From the NCBI GenBank assembly GCA_934167175.1, contig CAKPKF010000002.1, positions 1 through 64,000 of the forward strand: DNA of 64,000 nt, read 5' to 3'. Under the pieces are notes generated by a model, which did not search any database, was not told the origin of the DNA, and saw only the letters and a program-made list of their open reading frames with translations. This DNA comes from an uncultured Clostridia bacterium. Its GTDB lineage: Bacteria > Bacillota > Clostridia > TANB77 > CAG-508. This document shows positions 45,768 to 55,252 of the stretch, piece by piece; position 1 is the first letter of the stretch, and every line of letters begins with the position of its first letter. A program made the position numbers and the translations under genes.

Positions 45768-46536
45768 ATGAACAATATATTAGAAGTAAAAAATATTGAA
45801 AAATACTATGGTAATAAGAGTAATCTTACAAAGGCAATAGATAATATCAGTTTTAACGTAGCAAATGGCGAATTCATAGGAATAATGGGAGCGTCAGGTT
45901 CTCGGAAAAACGACATTATTAAATTGTATATCTACAATAGATAGAGTAACATCAGGAAAAATCATAATAAGTGATAAAGATATTACAAAATTAAAAGGAA
46001 ATAATCTTAATAAATTTAGAAGAGAAGAATTAGGATTTATATTCCAAGATTTTAACTTGCTTGACACATTGACAGCATATGAAAATATAGCATTAGCTCT
46101 TACAATACAAAAAATAAATCCACATGAGATAGAAAAAAGAGTAAAAGATGTTGCGAAAAAATTAGGAATTTTAGAGATATTAAGTAAATATCCATATCAA
46201 GTATCAGGAGGACAAAAACAAAGAATAGCATCAGCAAGGGCAATTATAACTAACCCTAAAATAGTACTTGCAGACGAACCAACTGGTGCATTAGACAGTA
46301 AATCTGCAAGACAATTATTAGAAGGATTTGAACACTTAAATAAAAATATGGGAGCAACAATTTTAATGGTAACACATGATGCATTCACAGCAAGTTATGC
46401 ACAAAGAATAATATTTATAAAAGATGGAAAAATATTTAATGAAATAGTAAAAGGCAATGATACAAGAAAACAGTTTTTTGAAAAAATAATAGAAGTTCAA
46501 ACACTTCTTGGAGGTGATTTGAATGATGTTATTTAA
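45768..46536 (+). CDS. bceA: BceA-like ABC transporter ATPase (CGG +1 shift in Walker A)
   Basis: 255 residues after recoding. N-terminal part 45768-45902 (LEVKNIEKYYG, then FIGIMGASGS), and after CGGA at 45903-45906 gives Gly46, GKTTLLNCISTIDRVTSG, Q loop FIFQDFNLLDTLTAYENI, signature VSGGQKQRIA (LSGGQ type), Walker B VLADEPTGALD and H-loop VTHD. Unshifted reading stops 14 codons after the CGG. The affected glycine is the same P-loop Gly as in tadA. It forms the BceAB detox/sensing transporter with the next gene, which it overlaps by 14 bp. ATG 45768 is preferred over GTG 45759 on RBS spacing. Confidence 0.92.
45903..45906 (+). other. In-frame CGGA recoding site, bceA P-loop
   Basis: Context TCT-CGG-A. 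Shifted reading gives GASGSGKTT. Confidence 0.92.
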
Positions 46537-48604
46537 ATTATCATTTAGGAACATGAAAAAAAGCTTTAAAGATTATGCTATATATTTTTTGACACTAGTA
46601 TTGGGAGTTGCAATATTTTATATGTTTAATTCTATAGATAGTCAGCAAGCAATGCTAGATATATCTGAATCAAAAAAACAAATAATAAAGCTAATGATTC
46701 AAATGCTTGGAATGGTATCTGTGTTCATAGCAGTAATTTTAGGATTGCTAATTGTATATGCAAATAAATTTTTAATAAACAGGCGTAAAAAGGAATTTGG
46801 TATATATATGACTTTAGGTATGGGAAAAAGACAAATTTCTAAAATCATATTATTTGAGACAATATTAGTAGGAATAATATCATTATTTGCTGGACTTGCA
46901 TTTGGAGTATTTGCATCACAGTTTATGTCAGTGTTAGTAGCAAAAATATTTGAAGCCAACATGGATAAATTTACATTTATATTTTCAAAAGATGCTTGTA
47001 TAAAAACTTGTGTATATTTTGCTATAATGTACTTTGTTGTTATGATTTTTAACACAATAACAATATCAAGATATAAATTAATAAATTTATTAACAGCAAC
47101 GAAGAAAAATGAAAAAGTAAAAATAAAAAATCCAATATTATCAGTCTTATTGTTTATTATTGCTTGTATAATATTAGGATGGGCTTATTGGAAAGTAACA
47201 GTAAATCTAAAAGCATTAAAAGAAATACCTATGCCTATAATAGCAGGAATTATTGGTACAGTATTAGTATTTTGGTCTGCATCTGGTTTTGTTTTAAAAG
47301 TAGTGCAAATGAATAAAAAAGTGTATTTAAAAAATACTAATATGTTTGTTTTAAGACAATTAAATAATAAAATAAATACAACAGTAATAAGTATGAGTGT
47401 AATATGTCTAATGTTATTTATGACAATAACTATACTATCAACAAGTTTAGCTTTACAGAATACAATGAAAAAAGACTTGCTAGAAATGACACCAGTAGAT
47501 ATAAATTTATATAAACCAGCTAATATAGAAGATACTTATTTAGTTTATGGAAATCCACAAAAGGCAACAGAACAACAAAAAAAGGATTCATATATTCCAG
47601 TAACGGAAACATTAAAAAATAATGGGTATGATGTTAAAAATTTAAAAGATATTGTAGAGTTTGCTATATACGGTACAGATGAATTAACAGTAGAAAAATT
47701 TTTACAAAATAGTATGGATGAAGTAAGAGAAAAATATCCTTTACTAGATACAGAGTCTATAGAAGAAATAGTAAAAATATCAGATTATAATAAAATTGCA
47801 AAATTGTATGGTCACCAAGAATATAGTTTAAATGATGATGAGTACATGGTTTTATGTGATTTTGATGGAATGAAACAAGTAAGAGACTTAGCATTAAAAA
47901 AAGAAGCAACAATAACATTAAATGGAAAAAATTATAAAGCAAAATACAATGAATGCAAACCTGGATATGTATACATGTCTACAAGCCATGCTAATTTAGG
48001 AATTATACTTGTGCCAGATAGTTGTGATTTAAAAGAAAGTTGGAAAAAAACGCAGTTTTTAGCAGCAAATTATAATGCGAATACAGATGAAGAAAAAGAA
48101 CAAATGGAGAAGATGTTTATAAGCGATAATTCTAGTTTGGTACAAAAATTAAACAACGAAGGTACTACATTAGATGGACAAACAAAAATAAGTATAATTG
48201 AAGCAAGTGTTGGGGTATCAACTATAGTTGTATTTATAGCTATATATTTAGGAATAACATTTTTAATTGCAAGTTCTGCAATATTAGCTTTAAAACAACT
48301 AACAGAAAGTTCAGATAATAAACAAAGATATAGTATTTTAAGAAAAATAGGTTGTGACGAAAAAATGATAAATAGAGCATTGTTTAAACAAATAGCAATA
48401 TTCTTTATGTTGCCACTAGTTGTAGCAATGGTACATTCTATATTCGGAATACAATTTGCATTGTATTGTATGTCAGCACTAGCAAGTAAAGAACAACTAT
48501 TACCATCTGTTACTTCAACCATATTAATAATGGGGGCTATATATGGTATATACTTTATTTTTACATATGTAGAAAGTAAAAATATCATTAAAGAAGAGCT
48601 ATAA
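46523..48604 (+). CDS. bceB: BceB-like FtsX-family permease
   Basis: 693 residues. About ten transmembrane helices: one near 17-37, three-helix FtsX block (about 55-180), helices near 208-250, then one near 290, a large extracellular domain (about 310-540) and a C-terminal FtsX block (about 560-690). The large ectodomain between helices 7 and 8 is the BceB feature that binds peptide antibiotics and signals to BceS. Start ATG 46523 after GGAGGTGATTTG. Confidence 0.9.
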   Translation: MMLFKLSFRNMKKSFKDYAIYFLTLVLGVAIFYMFNSIDSQQAMLDISESKKQIIKLMIQMLGMVSVFIAVILGLLIVYANKFLINRRKKEFGIYMTLGMGKRQISKIILFETILVGIISLFAGLAFGVFASQFMSVLVAKIFEANMDKFTFIFSKDACIKTCVYFAIMYFVVMIFNTITISRYKLINLLTATKKNEKVKIKNPILSVLLFIIACIILGWAYWKVTVNLKALKEIPMPIIAGIIGTVLVFWSASGFVLKVVQMNKKVYLKNTNMFVLRQLNNKINTTVISMSVICLMLFMTITILSTSLALQNTMKKDLLEMTPVDINLYKPANIEDTYLVYGNPQKATEQQKKDSYIPVTETLKNNGYDVKNLKDIVEFAIYGTDELTVEKFLQNSMDEVREKYPLLDTESIEEIVKISDYNKIAKLYGHQEYSLNDDEYMVLCDFDGMKQVRDLALKKEATITLNGKNYKAKYNECKPGYVYMSTSHANLGIILVPDSCDLKESWKKTQFLAANYNANTDEEKEQMEKMFISDNSSLVQKLNNEGTTLDGQTKISIIEASVGVSTIVVFIAIYLGITFLIASSAILALKQLTESSDNKQRYSILRKIGCDEKMINRALFKQIAIFFMLPLVVAMVHSIFGIQFALYCMSALASKEQLLPSVTSTILIMGAIYGIYFIFTYVESKNIIKEEL

Positions 48605-48625
48605 ATAAAATCCAATATTTAAAAT

Positions 48626-48657
48626 AAAAATACACTTAAATGTGTATTTTTATTTTT
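48626..48657 (+). terminator. Terminator of bceAB
   Basis: AAAATACAC-TTAAAT-GTGTATTTT stem and T-rich tail. Confidence 0.8.
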
Positions 48658-48684
48658 GACTATAATATAACAAAATGATATAAT
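48656..48684 (+). promoter_or_regulatory. Promoter of the 48696 operon
   Basis: TTGACT, 17 bp, TATAAT. TATAAT ends 11 bp before the first ATG (48696); a second ATG at 48705 after GAGGTGAT is likelier the start. Confidence 0.65.
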
Positions 48685-48695
48685 TATATCAAGAG

Positions 48696-49817
48696 GTGAT
48701 ATTTATGATAGACTATAATGATATTGTAAATGCACAGAAATATACATATGATAGAAAAACAAAAAAAATATTTAATAAAGAAACTAAACAAGAAATAAAA
48801 GATTCAAAAGTGGTTCAAAAAGTTAAAGCTGCTTATTTGGTGATGTATCTTTTAAAAGAAAAAGAAAAAACAATGAACTTTAAAGATAAAAATGAAAGAT
48901 ATAATACAAGATTAAAATATATAGATGATATAAATAATAAATTGGCAATGGGAATTTTAGATGGAACCAAAAATGGAGAAGTAACTTTTAATAGAAATCA
49001 AATTTATAGAGATTTTGGAAAAGCTTGTGAAAAATATAATGATTTGGCGAATGCTTTTGCAAATGAAAAATTAAATGAATATGGAATGAAATGTGAAGAA
49101 ATAAATTTTAATAAACCAACTCAAAGAGAAGAAATTGAAGGTATTGGTGGAAGTATAAATTTAAAAGAACTAAATACAACAAGATGTAAGTCTAATCCTA
49201 AAAATATAAAAAATAAGGAAAACTATATAAAAAATTTAATAGAAGCTTATGATAAAGTAGAAACAAATCAACATTATGAAAATAGAAAAATGAATGAAGA
49301 AAAAAATGTTTTTTTTGTTATGGATGCAATAAAAAATGGAAAAATGGATATAAAAAATTTAAAAAATTATCAATTTGTTGAACTGCTTAAAGCAGCAGAT
49401 AGCATAACGTTAAATACAGGAAGAGATATTTTAAAAGAATTTAGCAATATTCCAGAAGTAAATGAAAGATTGAAAATATATAAAAATAATAATGTAATAG
49501 GAATATTAAATAAGAAAAAGAGAAGAGAAGAAGCTTTACCTAAAACCCCATTAGAAAGCGAAAAAGAAATAGCAAATAAAGAGTTAGAGGAACAAGGCAA
49601 TATTTCTAGTTTATTGACATTAGATAGGAATATTGTAAATAATAATAAAGAACTAAAAGGAATAGCCAAAAATGAAAAAGAAGCAAACGAGCAATTGGCT
49701 ACTAAAAGAATTATTGCAAGACAAGAAGGAAAAAATCCAAGTAAAATTCAATATATAAAAACAAAAAATGGATTACAATATAAAATGCAAACAAATGATG
49801 AGAGAGAAAGGGAGTAA
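48696..49817 (+). CDS. Unknown hydrophilic protein, family A copy 1
   Basis: 373 residues, Lys/Asn/Glu-rich, no signal or transmembrane segment. Two segments are shared with the protein at 50282: LLKAADSITLNTGRDILKEFSNIPEVN (here about 228-254; LLKAADNLTIEGGRNYLEEFTNIPQIN there) and RIIARQEGKNPSKI (RVLARQQGKVPGKV there). A shared domain pair is therefore clear, but the function is not known. RBS GAGGTGAT suggests ATG 48705 (MIDYND). First of a three-gene unit with 49821 and 50282. Confidence 0.6.
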   Translation: MIFMIDYNDIVNAQKYTYDRKTKKIFNKETKQEIKDSKVVQKVKAAYLVMYLLKEKEKTMNFKDKNERYNTRLKYIDDINNKLAMGILDGTKNGEVTFNRNQIYRDFGKACEKYNDLANAFANEKLNEYGMKCEEINFNKPTQREEIEGIGGSINLKELNTTRCKSNPKNIKNKENYIKNLIEAYDKVETNQHYENRKMNEEKNVFFVMDAIKNGKMDIKNLKNYQFVELLKAADSITLNTGRDILKEFSNIPEVNERLKIYKNNNVIGILNKKKRREEALPKTPLESEKEIANKELEEQGNISSLLTLDRNIVNNNKELKGIAKNEKEANEQLATKRIIARQEGKNPSKIQYIKTKNGLQYKMQTNDERERE

Positions 49818-49820
49818 AAT

Positions 49821-50270
49821 ATGGAAAATAGTGTAGCTAGAGCATATGCGGAGGTAGATAAAATACTATCATATATGGATAAAAAAAATATAGATAAAAT
49901 ACCTTTAAAATTAAGAGACATGATAAAAGAAGAAAAAGAACGTGGATATGAACCTAATATAAATCCTAATATTTCATTAGCAGACCAAAACCTACAAAGA
50001 AAAACATTAGCAATGCTTGCGATGTTTAATCTTAATTATTGGTGTGAAAGTGAAGAGGAAAAACAAAAATTGTTGCAACAATATGCAAAAAATGAAAAAG
50101 TAAAAGAAGCAGAGATAAGAGAAAAATATAACCCAGATGAAATCTTTAAAAATAAAAATGAAGTAAATAAAAGTGCAACAAATGTGGAAATGATTGAATA
50201 TAAAAGAAAAAATTTCATACAAGATATAATTCAGAAAATACAGAGATTATTTAAAACAAGAAAAAGTTAG
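49821..50270 (+). CDS. Unknown hydrophilic protein, middle gene of the unit
   Basis: 149 residues, starting 3 bp after the previous stop. Helical and charged with no recognised motif: a DKKNIDKIPLKLRDMIKEEKERGYEPNINPNISLADQNL stretch resembles small clostridial proteins that have an IPxxL..IxxE pattern, but I cannot assign a family. It ends 11 bp before the next gene, so all three are coupled. Confidence 0.55.
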   Translation: MENSVARAYAEVDKILSYMDKKNIDKIPLKLRDMIKEEKERGYEPNINPNISLADQNLQRKTLAMLAMFNLNYWCESEEEKQKLLQQYAKNEKVKEAEIREKYNPDEIFKNKNEVNKSATNVEMIEYKRKNFIQDIIQKIQRLFKTRKS

Positions 50271-50281
50271 GAGATAGTATT

Positions 50282-52492
50282 ATGGATAATTTAACAGAGG
50301 TAATTTCAAATGTAAAGAACCCATTAGATGATGAAAAAACTATGGAAAAACTAATAGATATGTATGAAAAAAGTGAAAGAAGATCATATAAACATAATCC
50401 GTTTTATGCGGATTTAGTGAAATCTGAAGATAATGGTAATAGCAGTATAAATATAATGGATAAAGAAAAATTTTTAATAAAAACATATAATCAATGGATA
50501 AATAATGTAAAAAAGATGAAATCCGAAGATAAAGAAATAATTAAACTACAAAATAATCTTTCAAAAGTAGGCGAGATAAAATCAATGAGAGATATAGAAA
50601 ATTTGAAAGATAATTATTTATTTGGTAAATACAAAGAAGGCTGGGAGATAGAAACTAATGGATGGAGTCATGTAAAATCTAGATATATTACAGAACATCA
50701 AGAAAAGAGAATAAAAGTAAAACATAGATTATATGTAGGATGTCAAAATCAAGATGTTTGGAAGATGGCAGATTTGTTTAAAACAAAATGCGAAGAACTA
50801 AAGATTCCATATTATTTCAAAACTTCTGAATCAAGAATGGACAATATGGTTATATATGCGGATACAGAAAATTGGTTAAAATATATAAACATTTTAGAAA
50901 GCATTGGAAAAGAACATCCAGAGATAATTGAAAGGTGTTCAAAACCGCCTATGATAACAGGAAATTTGGAGAACTGGATTGGAATAGGAGATGAACCTCA
51001 ACAAACATATAATAATGGTGGATTGTCATACAATTCAACTAGAGCAGAGATAATAGAGGATTCAATAGAAAGGGTATTGTTAAAAGATATAGGAAAATAT
51101 AAAGGAAAAAATATTAATATAAATGGTAAAGAGATATCATTTAATAAAATATTTTTAGACAAGGCTACAAACTACATAATGAATTCAAAAAACATAAAAG
51201 GAAACTCAAAACAAATAAGAGAAGAGTTGAAAAAAAATCTTTCAAAAGGGTTAAAAAGGTTAGAACAAGTAGAAAGCAAAAAATCAGATTTAGCAAAATC
51301 AAATATAGATGCTATATTTTCAATAGGAAACATAGGGATAGACACCTATGATATGGATAAAATAATAAAAGAAATATTACCAGTAATTAGACAGGTAGAT
51401 TCCAACTTTAAAGAAAAAGTAAAAGATGATATGGATTTGAGGTTAGAAAAAGTTGGTATTGACCCAAAAGCTTTTTGCTTTCAAAAAAGTACAATAGAAA
51501 GAGCTAAGCAATTAAAAACATTAGAAGATAAAAGTGTAATAGAAAAAACGGACAGGAATACAGAAATTGATAATAGTGAAGTAGAACAAGTAACTAAAAA
51601 AATAGAAGTGAAAAATAACAAAATGGATTGGATTAAAGGTTTTATAAATGATTATGATGTGACAGAAAAAGAGTACCAATATGAAACTAGATTTGCAAAA
51701 GAAGACTTTAATATGAAATCAGTGTTAGCGAGCATAGAGAATAATTTTTATGCTGGAAATATGTCAGAAAATATAAATCCAAAACTAGTAAAAGCTAAAA
51801 TGGGCGATGAATTTAAATACGAGTATTCACAAAAACAAGTATCTGCAATGGCAAGATTATTAAAAGCAGCGGATAATTTAACAATAGAAGGAGGCAGAAA
51901 TTACCTAGAAGAATTTACTAATATTCCACAAATAAATAGCATATTATTGCAAATGAAAAAAAGTGAATATGTTAAAGAAATGCAAAATCTAGCAGAAAAA
52001 AATAGAAAAAATCAAACTATACCTAAATATCAAAAAACAAATGCAGAACAAGACAAGAGATACGCTCAAGTGTATTTAAAAAGTGGAATTTTAAGTAAAA
52101 ATAGTATAAAAGAAGAAATTGAATATAGACAAAACTTACTAAATAGTAATGAAGTTATGGTATATGCAGGAGCAAAAAACAAAAATGAAATACCATTAAT
52201 AGCGAAACAAAAAGCATCACTAGAAAGAGTATTAGCTAGACAACAAGGAAAAGTGCCTGGCAAAGTAAAATCTGAAAATAAAGATGGAAAATGGACTTTT
52301 GAAGTAGACACACAAAAAAATCAAGAAAAAGATATATTCACAGAACTGATTGAGGATAGTAAAAAAATTACACCAGAAAGTATAACAAGAGATACAATTG
52401 AAGCAAATATAACAAAACAAGAAATAGAGCAAGTTATAAATGAAACAAAGAAAGTAAGAAACAAACAAATTTCAAACGAATTAACTAAATAA
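50282..52492 (+). CDS. Unknown hydrophilic protein, family A copy 2
   Basis: 736 residues. The N-terminal ~260 residues are unique and include YITEHQEKRIKVKHRLYVGCQNQDVW, an alpha/beta-looking block. The middle and C-terminal parts share segments with the 48696 protein. The last ~35 residues (TRDTIEANITKQEIEQVINETKKVRNKQ) match the end of the 55253 protein (AKDTVKSNITKQEIKEVMNDIQKTKNQQ), linking the proteins on both sides of groESL. No signal peptide. Unknown function; the common C-terminal tail suggests a shared partner or location. Confidence 0.6.
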   Translation: MDNLTEVISNVKNPLDDEKTMEKLIDMYEKSERRSYKHNPFYADLVKSEDNGNSSINIMDKEKFLIKTYNQWINNVKKMKSEDKEIIKLQNNLSKVGEIKSMRDIENLKDNYLFGKYKEGWEIETNGWSHVKSRYITEHQEKRIKVKHRLYVGCQNQDVWKMADLFKTKCEELKIPYYFKTSESRMDNMVIYADTENWLKYINILESIGKEHPEIIERCSKPPMITGNLENWIGIGDEPQQTYNNGGLSYNSTRAEIIEDSIERVLLKDIGKYKGKNININGKEISFNKIFLDKATNYIMNSKNIKGNSKQIREELKKNLSKGLKRLEQVESKKSDLAKSNIDAIFSIGNIGIDTYDMDKIIKEILPVIRQVDSNFKEKVKDDMDLRLEKVGIDPKAFCFQKSTIERAKQLKTLEDKSVIEKTDRNTEIDNSEVEQVTKKIEVKNNKMDWIKGFINDYDVTEKEYQYETRFAKEDFNMKSVLASIENNFYAGNMSENINPKLVKAKMGDEFKYEYSQKQVSAMARLLKAADNLTIEGGRNYLEEFTNIPQINSILLQMKKSEYVKEMQNLAEKNRKNQTIPKYQKTNAEQDKRYAQVYLKSGILSKNSIKEEIEYRQNLLNSNEVMVYAGAKNKNEIPLIAKQKASLERVLARQQGKVPGKVKSENKDGKWTFEVDTQKNQEKDIFTELIEDSKKITPESITRDTIEANITKQEIEQVINETKKVRNKQISNELTK

Positions 52493-52498
52493 AAAAGT

Positions 52499-52534
52499 AG
52501 TGATATGATTAAAAATTAGTCATATCACTTTTTT
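52499..52534 (+). terminator. Terminator after family A copy 2
   Basis: AGTGATATGA / TCATATCACT stem, then TTTTTT. Confidence 0.85.
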
Positions 52535-52597
52535 GAAGTTCTAAAAAATGTGATACTTGAATAAAATATATAATAAAAGTATAGGAGGAATTTATAT

Positions 52598-52994
52598 ATG
52601 GGAGATAATGCAGAAGTTGGAAATAGAATAATAAAAATAGGAAAAGGAATATTAATTTCAATAATACTAACTTTAGTTTTATTATTTATTTTTTCGGCTA
52701 TTTTAACATATAGTAATAATATACCAGAGGCTACTATTCCAACTGTAATTTTAATAATAACTGGACTTAGTATTTTGATAGGAAGTTCTATTAGCACAAT
52801 AAAGCTAAAGAAAAATGGGATTATAAATGGTGGAATTATTGGAGGGCTATATATTACATTATTATATATATTGTCAAGTATACTAAAAACAGGGTTTGAA
52901 TTTAATACATACTCTATAATAATTATTGCAATTTCGATAGTTGCAGGAATGATTCGGTGGAATTGTTGGTGTAAATATAAAAGGAGGAAAATAA
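52598..52994 (+). CDS. TIGR04086-like membrane protein (CGG +1 shift)
   Basis: Four transmembrane helices (about 14-36, 45-65, 77-95, 104-122). Reading CGGT at 52955-52958 as Gly120 continues as AGMIGGIVGVNIKGGK and stops at 52994, giving 131 residues with a glycine-patterned last helix as in TIGR04086/YrzE-type proteins. Unshifted reading gives IRWNCWCKYKRRKIKN and stops at 53002; this is the one case where both readings end at similar length, so it rests on the glycine pattern and hydrophobicity. Function unknown. RBS AGGAGG. Confidence 0.7.
52955..52958 (+). other. In-frame CGGT recoding site, TIGR04086-like gene
   Basis: Context ATT-CGG-T. The shift keeps the helix hydrophobic; the zero frame turns it basic. 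Confidence 0.7.
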
Positions 52995-53047
52995 AAAATT
53001 AAAATCAAACAGAAATGTGAATAATGTGTGAATTTTAAAAAATTCTA

Positions 53048-53074
53048 TTGACTTTTTATATAATAAGGTATAAA
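53048..53074 (+). promoter_or_regulatory. Promoter of groESL
   Basis: TTGACT at 53048 with TATAAA at 53069 (15 bp) or TAAATT at 53071 (17 bp), directly before CIRCE. Confidence 0.65.
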
Positions 53075-53077
53075 TTA

Positions 53078-53104
53078 TTAGCAGTCGCTTAAGAAGAGTG
53101 CTAA
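53078..53104 (+). promoter_or_regulatory. CIRCE operator (HrcA binding)
   Basis: TTAGCAGTC-N9-GAGTGCTAA. It matches the CIRCE consensus TTAGCACTC-N9-GAGTGCTAA except one base in the left arm. It predicts HrcA control of groESL; hrcA is not in the window. Confidence 0.93.
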
Positions 53105-53127
53105 TAATTTTTTGAGGAGGTAAAATT

Positions 53128-53409
53128 ATGATAAAACCATTAACAGACAGAGTATTAATCAAAATGATAGAAGGTGAGGAAACAACAAAAAGTGGTATTA
53201 TTTTATCAGCTGGAGCAAAAGAAAAACCACAAATCGCTGAAGTTATAGAAGTTGGACCAGGCGGAAAAGTGGATGGAGAAGTAATAGAAATGCAAGTAAA
53301 AAAAGGAGACAAAGTTATAGTAAGCAAATATGCAGGAACAGAAATAAAATATGAAGGTGAAGAATATATAATTGTAAAAGAAAACGATATATTAGCAAAA
53401 GTAGATTAA
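53128..53409 (+). CDS. groES: Co-chaperonin GroES
   Basis: 93 residues. KPLTDRVLIKMIEGEETTKSGIIL start, mobile loop with SGIILS, VGPGGKVDGE and the C-terminal YIIVKENDILAKVD. Heptameric lid of the GroEL chamber. RBS GAGGAGG. First gene of the CIRCE-controlled operon. Confidence 0.97.
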   Translation: MIKPLTDRVLIKMIEGEETTKSGIILSAGAKEKPQIAEVIEVGPGGKVDGEVIEMQVKKGDKVIVSKYAGTEIKYEGEEYIIVKENDILAKVD

Positions 53410-53464
53410 TTTAAATTATTTTGAAATCAATATTATAAAACTAAATTTTAAGGAGGAATAAAAA

Positions 53465-55102
53465 ATGGCAAAGACAATTAAATTTGGTGAAGATGCAAGA
53501 AAATCTTTATTAGAAGGTGTTAATAAATTAGCTGATACAGTTAAAGTTACATTAGGACCAAAAGGAAGAAATGTTGTATTAGACAAGAGTTTTGGTGCAC
53601 CACTTATTACAAATGATGGTGTTACAATAGCAAAAGAAATAGAATTAGAAGATCCATACGAGAATATGGGAGCTCGTTTAGTAAAAGAAGTTTCTACAAA
53701 AACAAATGATATAGCAGGAGATGGAACAACAACAGCTACAGTACTAGCACAAGCAATGATAAAAGAAGGTGTAAAAAATGTTGCAGCAGGTGGAGATCCA
53801 ATGGCTATAAAAAGAGGAATGGATAAAGCTGTAGAAACATCAGTTGAAGCATTAAAAGAAATAACTTCTAAAGTAAATGGAAAAGAAGACATTGCAAGAG
53901 TTGCAAGTATATCTGCTAATAATGAAGAAATAGGAAATCTAATTGCAGATGCTATGGAAAAAGTATCAAAAGATGGAGTTATAACAATTGAAGAATCAAA
54001 AACATCAAACACACAAGTAAATGTAGTAGAGGGAATGCAATTTGATAAAGGATATGTATCACCATATATGGTAACAGATACAGAAAAGATGGAAGCTATT
54101 ATAGATAACCCATACATATTAATAACAGATAAAAAAATAAGCAATATACAAGAAATATTACCACTATTAGAAGGGCTAATGCAACAATCAGGCAAATTAG
54201 TAATAATTGCTGATGATATAGAAGGAGAAGCTCTATCAACATTAGTACTAAATAAACTAAGAGGAGTATTAAATGTAGTTGCAGTAAAAGCTCCAGGATA
54301 TGGAGATAAGAGAAAAGAGATGTTAGAAGATATTGCAGTACTTACAGGAGGAGAAGTTATCACATCTGATTTAGGATTAGAATTAAAAGATACAACTATA
54401 GAACAACTAGGTAGAGCAAGACAAATAAAAGTACAAAAAGAAAACACTATAATAGTAGATGGTAGTGGAGATAAAGAAGCAATAAAAGCAAGAGTAAACA
54501 AAATAAGAACAGCTTTAAAAGATACTCAAAGTGAATATGATAAAGAACAACTTCAAGAACGTCTAGCTAAAATGGATGGAGGAGTTGCAGTTATTGAAGT
54601 TGGTGCAGCAACAGAAGTTGAAATGAAAGATAAAAAGCTAAGAATAGAAGATGCTCTTTCTGCAACAAAAGCTGCTGTTGAAGAAGGTATTGTTGCTGGT
54701 GGAGGAACAGCATATGTAAATATCATACCTAAAGTTGAAAAAATGGTAGAAGAATTAAAAGAAGAGGAAAAATTAGGTGCAAAAATCGTATTAAAAGCAC
54801 TAGAAGAACCAGTTAAACAAATATCAAAAAATGCAGGATTAGAGCCAGCTGTTATATTGGAAAAAGTAAAAAGTTCAAAAGCTGGTATTGGATTTGATGC
54901 AAGTACAGAACAATATGTTGATATGAAAAAAGCAGGAATAGTAGACCCAACAAAAGTTACAAGAAGTGCTTTACAAAATGCAGCAAGTATAGCTTCAATG
55001 GTACTTACAACAGAAAGCATAGTAACAGATAAAAAAGAAGAAAAATCATGTGGATGTGGAGGACATGATGATATGCCAGCCGGAATGGGTGGAATGTATT
55101 AA
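53465..55102 (+). CDS. groEL: Chaperonin GroEL
   Basis: 545 residues. TLGPKGRNVVLDKSFGAP (ATP site), NDGVTIAKEIELEDPYENMGA, DIAGDGTTTATVLAQ, apical domain, GGGTAYVN, and a C-terminal tail EKSCGCGGHDDMPAGMGGMY with a Cys-Gly-Cys insert before the usual GGM repeat. Full length and 55 bp from groES. No in-frame CGG, as in the other highly expressed genes. Confidence 0.98.
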   Translation: MAKTIKFGEDARKSLLEGVNKLADTVKVTLGPKGRNVVLDKSFGAPLITNDGVTIAKEIELEDPYENMGARLVKEVSTKTNDIAGDGTTTATVLAQAMIKEGVKNVAAGGDPMAIKRGMDKAVETSVEALKEITSKVNGKEDIARVASISANNEEIGNLIADAMEKVSKDGVITIEESKTSNTQVNVVEGMQFDKGYVSPYMVTDTEKMEAIIDNPYILITDKKISNIQEILPLLEGLMQQSGKLVIIADDIEGEALSTLVLNKLRGVLNVVAVKAPGYGDKRKEMLEDIAVLTGGEVITSDLGLELKDTTIEQLGRARQIKVQKENTIIVDGSGDKEAIKARVNKIRTALKDTQSEYDKEQLQERLAKMDGGVAVIEVGAATEVEMKDKKLRIEDALSATKAAVEEGIVAGGGTAYVNIIPKVEKMVEELKEEEKLGAKIVLKALEEPVKQISKNAGLEPAVILEKVKSSKAGIGFDASTEQYVDMKKAGIVDPTKVTRSALQNAASIASMVLTTESIVTDKKEEKSCGCGGHDDMPAGMGGMY

Positions 55103-55131
55103 TAAAAATAATCGTATAAAATAATAAAAAG

Positions 55132-55174
55132 ACAAAGTCTTTATTAGTTATGCTAAATAAGGGCTTTGTTTTTT
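55132..55174 (+). terminator. Terminator of groESL
   Basis: ACAAAGTCTTTATTAG / CTAAATAAGGGCTTTGT imperfect stem with a T run. Confidence 0.8.
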
Positions 55175-55177
55175 ATA

Positions 55178-55206
55178 TTGTTTTAAATTTTGTGTTATGC
55201 TATAAT
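55178..55206 (+). promoter_or_regulatory. Promoter of the 55253 gene
   Basis: TTGTTT, 17 bp, TATAAT. Confidence 0.6.
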
Positions 55207-55252
55207 TCCATTATAAATATCACATTAGAGAAATTATTAAGGGGGAATTAAT

